Assembly (NCBI GenBank): GCA_051530055.1
Contig: CM121341.1
Coordinates: forward strand, 3,348,001 to 3,412,000
DNA: 64,000 nucleotides
From: Neoechinorhynchus agilis
Lineage: Eukaryota; Acanthocephala
Reading direction: 5' to 3'
Of the stretch, positions 55,837 through 64,000 are shown one piece after another. Numbering within the stretch: position 1 is the stretch's first letter; every line of letters begins with the position of its first letter. The notes beneath the pieces are model-generated. The model ran no database searches, had not been told where the DNA came from, and saw only the letters and a list, made by a program, of their open reading frames with translations. The translations under genes were made by a program, and so were the position numbers.

Positions 55837-58800
55837 ATGAATACAATGAGCCTTTTGTCATTATACGTGAGAGTTCCTTGGATTTATAGTATACTAAAAA
55901 TCTTATTTTAGGACGAACACCGTCTTACGGATGAATCATTTTGCGATTTATTTTGCACTGATTTCGAAAAGGTAAGCTTTCGAAGCTTGCAATGTATTAA
56001 ATAAAGACGAATCCCGTTGTTTAGGGGCTTTCTGACAAATTTGCACGGCGTATTCTTTCAATAGTCGGATTGAACGTTCCTCAGTCACACGCTCCTGTCC
56101 GATTTCGCATTTCGAAGCAAAAGATATTCATCATTTTAAGCTCATTTGTCTTCTTAACCGCATTAGCATTTTATGTTCTTCAATTTAAAGCTCAATATGA
56201 AGTTTATCATGAATATGTGAGTCTATTAAACCCATTGAAAATTTATCCACATTGATTATAGTTACGAACTTCACTTAGCGCTTTGCTTCTTACCATTGCC
56301 TATTTGAGTACGAATTACTATTGCAACAACGAAATGGATAAATCGACCAAACGAGCATCCACCGTACTTTCTCCAGTATGTTTTCATAATAAAATCAATA
56401 ATCTATTATAAAATTAAGATTGTACACGTTGTGCGGAACGAACAAGTGCTAAAAATACCGAGTTTCGCAATTGTTCCAGGTGATATTCTGATTCTTGAAA
56501 AAGGAGATGAAGTTCCCGCTGATGTTAGAATCATCCAATCTAAAGATTTGATTGTAAGTATAAACTTTTTCCAGCATTGTCTGAAAACATCTTTTGAACA
56601 TTACGCTTACGAGTTTACAAATTCTTACTAGCGATTTTGGCCTCTACCTTTTCAACTATTGGTTTCCTGAGAAAGAGAATTGTTCTCAAATAGTGTGAGA
56701 TTCTGAAGTCCAATGATCCGAATAATTGTTTATAAATTCTGTTCATATAGATCGAGCGAATCTAGATTTTTTCATGCGATTAATTTGTGACTGTTCTAAA
56801 TAACGAAAATCTTTGTATTCGAACCATAAAACAAATAGATGCGAATCTCTTTAAAAATACAAAATGTTTCACCGTTAAAGTCAGTTTCAATTAGCGATGT
56901 TTGATTCAGAAAAATAGATTTATCTTGAGCCTTCTTCAGTCAATTGATTGTAAGTAGGCCGAAAATTTTCAAGATAAATCTATTGCTGAATCAAACATCG
57001 CTAATTGAGACTGTTAAAGTTTCAATCGTTATTTTTCTAGAGTCTAAAATTTCCAATCTTGTCTTAAAACAATATTTAAATCTAGAATGACATTTTTATT
57101 TCGGATTTTCACAAATTAGCACATTTGGTAAGTGTCGATTATTATAAAAGTTTTATGGCATGTGAGACTATGCCTTTTGGTGGGCATTCCTTACTATTGA
57201 TTTTCAGATTAGGACGACGATACCGTCAACCGTATCACGATTCCATTCGAATCGATATACAAATAGAGACCCGACGAGATCGGAGAACTTTATCTTTGCT
57301 TCCAGTAGAATATTACAAGGAAACTGTTGGTGTGCCGCTGCAAAAGTAGGATCTTATACATTCGTATCTAAAACGCTTGATCGTAGATGTTTTCGTAAGT
57401 ATTGCTAATGATTGATTCATCTCGTAGTGAATGAATAGGAATCGAGCATTTAAAGCAATTCATTTCTTATATGAATATAAGCGACTATGTGTCGACAGTA
57501 TCGGCTGCACTATCAATTATCGGAATGTCTATTTATCTCATAGATCAATTTGATTGGACTTTCTGCGCTCTCTTAGCTCTGCTTTACTTTGCTATTAGTT
57601 CACCACTCGAGCTTGAGTGTTGCCTAAAGGTCAGTTTTATTTATTGACGTAATCTACCCTTATGAGCTTTCAGCACTTTACCAGTCAACACATTGAACAA
57701 TTGAACGCTAATGGAGTTAATTTGCTCGATTTAAACAGCCTCTATCGATTAGCGAACGCGAACGTGATTTGCTTTAATGGTCTTGAATCGCTCTCAACAC
57801 TGCTGAATCCGCGTTCCTTGTGGATACCTTCAATGAGAGAAATGGAAGCTCAAGACGTCGGCCAGCCTATTGACAGTGCCACTTTTTTCCGATGTGCTGC
57901 TCTTTGTTGTAATCAATATGTCCAGCATTCAGAAAATGACTTGAATTCAGAGTTCAAGTGGCTTCCTGGTCATAGAGTAAATGAAGCTATTCAAAAGATT
58001 TTATCGGATGAAGATGTACTTGCTATCCGCAAACGGTACAAATTTGTCTCAAGTCGTTCATTCAATGCAGAAAATAAAATGGAGGTAAATCGGGTAAATA
58101 CTCTTTTCTTTGTGTTGTTTTCAAATTAAATATCTAACCAAGTAATGGTATAAACGATAAATATGACTGTTGTTAACTTAGAATGTTCCTATGAATTTTT
58201 TTATTTTATCACTCTTTATTTCCAAGTTCCATCTCATCCATCTTTTTCTGGAAAGTAATTCTCAAATATTCGAAGACATTGATTGAATTTTTCCTTAAAT
58301 CATATTCTTTGTTTTAAAAATTGATTATTAATCACCAATTTTGATAGATGGCGATTTATCGGTGCGGAGAAAAAGGGCAAACTTGCATATCCTTCATAAA
58401 AGGAGCACTTGAACCAATCTTGGAGAAATGTTCAAGTATTTTATTAGACGACGATAATCAAATCCAATTCAATACTGAACCACATTGGAGAGATGTTATT
58501 TTAGAGCAAGCTTCAAAGCTATCGATGAATGCCAACATCGTGATCGGTCAGTAACAATTTTCGCTAAGATCAAATAATTCTATCGATGCGTTCAGGATTC
58601 GCGGATTTAGAAAATTGCAGGCTTGACGGGACAGACATGTTTAACAATTTTGCTTATAAATTCTTGGGTTTAATGTCGTTTTCGCAAGCGAATTTTAATC
58701 TTGATTTATTGATCGGTTGTGCCAAATTAGTCCCCGTTAAGGTACCAAATTCCATAATAATGCTACACTTTAATTCTTTTCTTAGACTCTCATTTTCTTG

Positions 58801-60850
58801 GGAGAAGGAGAAACATTTCCCGAGAATGTATCAGCAGAATCATTAGATTGCAGAAGCAACGAAATCGATGCAATTGTCCGGTATATCAATAATTCGCCTC
58901 AGGATGCAAACTATGTTGTAAAAGGTGTTGATATCTTCACAAAAGCAGAAATTCTTAGAGGTAATCGATTACTATTTGATCACTATCGGATAGTCTGTTC
59001 TCTAAGGATTAAATGAAAGCGTACTTGTTTCCTCCCAAAGCAGTTTGTTTGCAAATGAAACACTAATGAACTTCCAAGGAGGTTTATCTTAGTTATCAGA
59101 CAAATCAATTTTTATCGTATTCTTAAATAGTATCGATTGGAACTTGCAATGTGTCGGTACATAACCCTTACGTAAACGTTAACCAGTCGATGTATCAGTT
59201 TCTTTTATTGGCTTAAACTGTAGTTGACTTGGGAAGCGTATTAGGATTCCATTCCTTTCAGGTTTTTAAATGCATATCAATTGGTCTTCTATTTATTATA
59301 AGCTCTTGGAATTTTATACCACATCGCAATGTCAGTTTTATTCTTTTAAACCTTAGACGACTTAAGAAATCCTTTGAAGTTTATTAAAACGCATTCTGAG
59401 AAATTGACATTTGTTCTTGTTAGATTTTGTAAAATGAGAAACCTAATTTGTAGCACAAAGGATTTTAAAGTCAACTACTTTTATCGCAAGCTTTTCGAAA
59501 TTCGAATCGATAGATTAAACTGAACTTCGAAAATAGAATCCCTGTTTTGTTCTCCTTTTAAAAACTGGCACATCAACTCGAAATAATCGCCGGAACCACG
59601 AATCCAGCAGCTATTTTCGAACTTATGGAGTCAAGTAATAATCTTTGTTGCTAAAATCGACGCAAATTATCTCCTAAAATCTGTAGCTCAACTATTCAAA
59701 TGCAGAATTTACAATGCAGCTCTTAGATTCATCTTAGTTTCACCTCCAATTATCATTACTTTGACTACATCCATGTTCTTCTTTCAAGTACCAATACTTT
59801 ATTCGCCAATAGTTTGCATTCTTATAATTATGGAACGGATTGTTTCCATGCTGAAAGTGTCAGGGTTCTCCAAAGTATTCTTTAACAAAAGAAAACTTTT
59901 GTTCAAGGAAACCGATAGACTCTTCTGGTTAGTACTCATTCGCTAAATCGAATAATTTATAAGTGAACGATTGTATATAGTCTCGCTTGTGTTTGTTACT
60001 TTGAAATATCGATGCTGACAACAATCGGTGCTTTCCTCGTTTACTTCCTTTATATGATAGCAATCGGGATATTCCCAAACCGACTATGGGGCTCGCGTAC
60101 AATAGTGCTGTTCAATAAAGGAGGTTATTCATAAACTGTTAAATAACATTAAACTGAGTAAATAATTGAAATTCTTTATTTTGGAAAACTGCATACAGTA
60201 ATTTCCAACATAATAATTGTTACTTTTATCGTTAACTTTGTGTCAAGTTTTCCTCCTTACAGAAAATCTTAGAAATTCGTCCGCCCATAATACCCAACAG
60301 CAGTTAAATTTCTTTTTATTTCGTCTAATCGCAGAGATTTGAATACATTTAAAGATTGAGCGGCATTAAAACACAAAATGGGAAGCTCTTTGGTTTTCTT
60401 CTTTTGAAGACAGTTTCAATCAGGAATTGGTGATTCCGATTTTCTCTACTGTATTCATTATCATGAGCCTTTAGCAGACATATTTCCAAAGAAGTTTGGT
60501 TTCCTATTCTGGTCAAACAATGTTTTTATCGAGCTTCCTTCTTACTAAATCACTTGTTGAAACATCATTTGATTTCCCGATAATCCCAACAACGAAGTTA
60601 TTCATTATAAATATTTATCCATTTGCAAGTCTTTTCCTACTTCTTATACTGAGCCATATTCCCGTCTTAAACCGAGCACTGACGCTTGGACCGACTATAA
60701 GGTAAAATCAATCTACTTGGTTCATCTGTGATTGATTATAAAACATTCAGCTTGGTTCACCTCAATGCATTCACCGTTCTTGTTTCCATTTTGATTACGG
60801 TATTTGGAAAATGGCGATGGAAAAATCTTAAAAAACGTTATGGACAATAA
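55837..60850 (+). CDS. Na+/K+-ATPase alpha-like protein lacking catalytic motifs
   Basis: About fourteen small exons follow the order of a P2C-type ATPase. Exon 1 (55837-55866) MNTMSLLSLY is spliced to DEHRLTDESFCDLFCTDFEK, matching the N-terminal DDHKLSLDEL block. Next come the membrane and actuator parts (IPSFAIVPGDILILEKGDEV, PADVRIIQ), an exon near 57229-57390 (NRDPTRSENFIFASSRILQG) parallel to NPLETRNIAFFSTNCVEG, IEHLKQFISYM with the M3-M4 helices, and the nucleotide domain (IKGALEPILEKCSSILLDDD; YKFLGLMSFSQAN). The C-terminal membrane helices end FTVLVSILITVFGKWRWKNL, KKRYGQ. The phosphorylation motif ICSDKTGTLT is replaced by ICFNGLESLS, the actuator TGES by TVSR, and PEG in M4 by SPLE. 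It therefore cannot pump by the normal cycle. Some exon edges, and the region of the hinge motif TGDGVND (59000-59600), are unresolved. Confidence 0.75.
56878..57015. mobile_element. fold-back family H, in an intron of the ATPase-like gene
   Basis: The arms TTCAATTAGCGATGTTTGATTC and its complement GAATCAAACATCGCTAATTG-like sequence flank CAATTGATTGTAAG. The best-preserved ends of this family are here. Confidence 0.85.
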
Positions 60851-61385
60851 GTTTCGGAATCAACAAAATCTTTAGCACTTCGAAAATGTGATTTGGAAAA
60901 TGGTTAAAGATGGGCGGCTTGTGCACTTCAATAAATGAAAACATGTGAGATGGAAAGGGTGAAGGAAATAGGGCCGTTGGATTTCAATTTTTACGCAGAA
61001 TTAGGAATTGCCACGATCTAGAAAAGAGTCAATAAAGATATATTGATCTTATAAGTAATTCGAAAACCTAATCTTCAAAAACAGTACAGGGACGAGTTAT
61101 ATTTCTACAACTGAATATCGGAGCTTTTAAGAAGGTAGAAGTGAATTTATAGAACACATATAAAACTATGCTGATGAAATATCGCAGTCTTTGGTTTCTC
61201 AAATCCACTAGAATTCAGAAATTGAATTTTTTCCCTTTAATGAAACTTTTTAGTACAATGAAATTATGATTACATAAAACGAATACCAAATGAGCTTATA
61301 AAGTGCTAATGAAGTAGGTTTGAATTTGTGGACTATTGAAACGTTCACGAAAAATGATTCTAAAATCATTACTTTCGAAGGGTTT
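60851..61385. other. downstream flank of the ATPase-like gene
   Basis: AT-rich, no gene seen. The sequence from about 61386 onward is satellite. Confidence 0.45.
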
Positions 61386-62780
61386 GTGGATTGTCGACTC
61401 ATTTCTCAATCGCAAATTATTCTTTAGATTGTCTCTATTTGAGAACTATAAGCGGTCTAAATCAAATGTTTTAGATTTGGATACCGATATTTCGGAGTTT
61501 TACTCCCTTTTCAGGGTCCTGAAAAACACAAGCAATCTACAAACGTAGTCAGAATTTTAGCATCTCAAGATTCGCAGTTTATTTGACCATGTCGATGAAG
61601 ACCTGTTCGCTCAACCGCATTTAAATAAGTTGGTGGATTGTCGACTCATTTCTCAATCGCAAATTATTCTTTAGATTGTCTCTATTTGAGCACTATAAGC
61701 GGTCTAAATCAAATGTTTTAGATTTGGATACCGATATTTCGGAGTTTTACTCCCTTTTCAGGGTCCTGAAAAACACAAGCAATCTACAAACGTAGTCAGA
61801 ATTTTAGCATCTCAAGATTCGCAGTTTATTTGATCATGTCGATGAAGACCTGTTCGCTCAACCGCATTTAAATAAGTTGGTGGATTGTCGACTCATTTCT
61901 CAATCGAAAATTATTCTTTAGATTGTCTCTATTTGAGCACTATAAGCGGTCTAAATCAAATGTTTTAGATTTGGTACCGATATTTCGGAGTTTTACTCCC
62001 TTTTCAGGGTCCTGAAAAACACAAGCAATCTACAAACGTAGTCAGAATTTTAGCATCTCAAGATTCGCAGTTTATTTGATCATGTCGATGAAGACCTGTT
62101 CGCTCAACCGCATTTAAATAAGTTGGTGGATTGTCGACTCATTTCTCAATCGAAAATTATTCTTTAGATTGTCTCTATTTGAACACTATAAGCGGTCTAA
62201 ATCAAATGTTTAAGATTTGGACACCGATATTTCGGAGTTTTACTCCTATTTTCAGGGTCCTGAAAAACACAAGCAATCTACAAACGTAGTCTGAATTTTA
62301 GCATCTCAAGATTCGCAGTTTATTTGATCATGTCGATGAAGACCTGTTCGCTCAACCGCATTTAAATAAGTTGGTGGATTGTCGACTCATTTCTCAATCG
62401 CAAATTATTCTTTAGATTGTCTCTATTTGAGCACTATAAGCGGTCTAAATCAAATGTTTTAGATTTGGGCACCGATATTTCGGAGTTTTACTCCACTTTC
62501 AGGGTCCTGAAAAACACAAGCAATCTACAAACGTAGTCAGAATTTTAGCATCTCGAGATTCGCAGTTTATTTGATCATGTCGACGAAGACCTGTTCGCTC
62601 AACCGCATTTAAATAAGTTGGTGGATTGTCGACTCATTTCTCAATCGCAAGTTATTCTTTGGATTGTCTCTATTTGAGCACTATAAGCGGTCTAAATCAA
62701 ATGTTTTAGATTTGGATACCGATATTTCGGAGTTTTACTCCCTTTTCAGGGTCCTGAAAAACACAAGCAATCTAAAAAAG
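61386..62780. repeat. satellite, 247-bp unit, six copies
   Basis: GTGGATTGTCGACTCATTTC begins units at 61386, 61633, 61880, 62126, 62374 and 62621 (spacing 246-248 bp). Units are about 97 percent alike by eye. Each contains TTTCAGGGTCCTGAAAA, which is nearly palindromic, and CTATAAGCGGTCTAAATCAA. The last unit is truncated after CACAAGCAATCTA. Confidence 0.92.
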
Positions 62781-63442
62781 TAGAGATAGAAAAAGGTCAG
62801 TGAGGAAGTCAACTCATTCCTTTTTGTTTCGAGACTATAAGGCTTAGCCGTCCACGGCCGTCGAAGCTTTACTCCTCGATCTTCTGGATGGAACTTAGAA
62901 GTTATGTTTGGTCCACGATGTGGACCCGTAGGAGGCCGCTTTTTGGTTCAAGGCGTTTCACGGGCATCTCCGTCTTCCCAGTGTAGACGACCTTTATTTG
63001 TTCTTGTGCTGAGCACAGATTGTCTCATAGGCGACACTTCGTGCAAAGTGGACTTTCCGGAGAAGTCCAACCTTGGACATTTCCACCCGGATGCTTGCAC
63101 ACAAAAAGCACGGGCACTGTTGCGTTGTGGTGCATTGTCCTTGTTAGGATCCGCGGCGTAATGTTGAAGTACTCCTTTGGACTAATGGAACTCTTTTAGG
63201 AGCCTCCTGATGTCGCTAGTGGATTCCTCACTTACAAATGGGATCGTGAGGATCGGTGTCCGCCAATCAATTCCGCGGTTCGATCAGTCGAAAAGAATTG
63301 CTTTCGAATTAATGTAGGTAGAAATGAAGGCGAAGTAAATTTGGCGGAACTCTTGTACATAAAATATCAATAGAATTAACTCATCAATTTTATTAAAATA
63401 ACAAAAATAATATACACGTCTTTGAGAATAAGCCCAATAAAT
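62781..63442. other. GC-richer region of unknown nature
   Basis: An 85-codon plus-strand frame at 62904-63161 (MFGPRCGPVGGRFLVQGVSR) lies in a segment clearly less AT-rich than its surroundings, but shows no domain and no splice signals. It may be the remnant of a repeat or a pseudogene. Confidence 0.35.
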
Positions 63443-64000
63443 TCAATTAGCGACTGCATATTGTGGATCATAAAAAAGTTCATTGTCTTTTACTGGCGTC
63501 ACTAAATGTAGAGGAAGATCAGAACGAACGGAAAACCATCCGTCATCAGTGATTTTTGAGAATATATTCAAACTGATCAACGTTTCGATTACATCAACTT
63601 TAGCTATAGCTGTCAGCGTTGATAATTCATCAATATGACAACTTGATTCGGTTTTTTTCATAATCCACAAGGCGGCAATAAGTTTTCGGGACCAATAAGC
63701 TTTGTATGCTATGTTTCCAAGATCACTCAATGGCTTTTCGGGCGACCCACCAGGATCCATTTCGTAACTAAATGAAATCAAGAACCTTCCGTACCCTTTC
63801 TTTTGAAAAGGTGGAAAAACGATGATTGTGGACAAATTATTAGCGGTCATAATGAAGTTCTTTGAATAAAATCCAGCAGCAACCAAGTCACCTTCTTTTG
63901 ATTTTTCGTAAATCACATAGAACACGTAGTTGTCAATGTCAAAGAAGATCGTCTTTGAATCGAGGAAAAGTTTTCCGAACAATAAAAGGCTTTCACATGA
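63443..64000 (-). CDS. MYST-family histone acetyltransferase, C-terminal part
   Basis: Acetylates histone lysines with acetyl-CoA. The frame is open to the window edge (LLLFGKLFLDSKTIFFDIDN), so the N-terminal part, including any chromodomain and zinc finger, lies outside. Visible motifs: YVFYVIYEKSKEGDLVAAGF, the catalytic-core strand TIIVFPPFQ, the acetyl-CoA loop KKGYGRFLISFSYEM (Q/R-x-x-G-x-G type, with K-K-G-Y-G-R) and GSPEKPLSDLGNIAYKAYWS. A winged-helix-like end follows (ELSTLTAIAKVDVIETLISL) with a short tail. It resembles KAT5, KAT7 and KAT8 alike; the subfamily cannot be decided from this portion. Confidence 0.9.
   Translation of the reverse strand, partial: SCESLLLFGKLFLDSKTIFFDIDNYVFYVIYEKSKEGDLVAAGFYSKNFIMTANNLSTIIVFPPFQKKGYGRFLISFSYEMDPGGSPEKPLSDLGNIAYKAYWSRKLIAALWIMKKTESSCHIDELSTLTAIAKVDVIETLISLNIFSKITDDGWFSVRSDLPLHLVTPVKDNELFYDPQYAVAN

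Overview
This window is animal nuclear DNA. It is AT-rich, the genes are split by short GT-AG introns (42-57 bp in the ones I could resolve exactly), and the recognisable proteins are animal ones: a DGCR8/Pasha microprocessor subunit, NAE1, MELK, alpha-tubulin, cytochrome P450 reductase, an EED-like Polycomb WD protein, TFIIH p34, RNA polymerase I RPA49, an INTS5-like Integrator subunit, a Na+/K+-ATPase-like protein and a MYST acetyltransferase. An invertebrate is likely, but I cannot place the phylum from the sequence.

Layout. 0.4-3.8 kb: INTS5-like gene (+), with a duplicated 187-bp repeat in its large intron. 3.9-8.2 kb: DGCR8/Pasha and NAE1, both on the minus strand; the Pasha coding exon is interrupted by a 621-bp hAT-type element that appears to act as an intron. 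8.2-13.4 kb: fold-back elements, tandem repeats and LINE tails around a two-Ig-domain cell-surface gene. 13.4-16.5 kb: a 5'-truncated LINE lying 26 bp beyond the stop codon of a beta-hydroxyacid dehydrogenase gene. 16.5-25.4 kb: mostly repeats, with a 66-residue two-exon gene and a possible Cys-rich membrane protein gene, ending in a nine-copy array of about 112-bp hairpin units directly before the RPA49 gene (25.5-27.2 kb). 27.2-36.3 kb: a gene-poor repeat region with pogo-like units of about 430 bp. 36.3-40.8 kb: MELK (+) and a divergent alpha-tubulin (-), convergent. 42-44 kb: an unknown secreted protein (-). 45.1-48 kb: P450 reductase (-). 48-51.7 kb: a small unknown gene, EED-like and TFIIH p34, all minus. 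51.8-53.1 kb: an unknown multi-exon gene (+). 53.3-55.5 kb: a second copy of the LINE. 55.8-60.9 kb: a Na+/K+-ATPase-like gene whose catalytic motifs are replaced. 61.4-62.8 kb: a six-copy 247-bp satellite. The right edge carries the C-terminal part of a MYST acetyltransferase (-).

Most host genes here are single-copy housekeeping or chromatin genes: transcription (INTS5, RPA49, TFIIH), silencing (EED), small RNA processing (Pasha), neddylation (NAE1) and cell division (MELK). They do not form one pathway. The unusual content is in how repeats meet genes: an element that seems to have become an intron, LINEs that share one C-terminal tail motif, many fold-back elements next to or inside genes, and a P-type ATPase that looks catalytically dead. 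Two genes (INTS5-like, EED-like) contain one-base frame changes that could be sequencing errors, so exon edges there are approximate.
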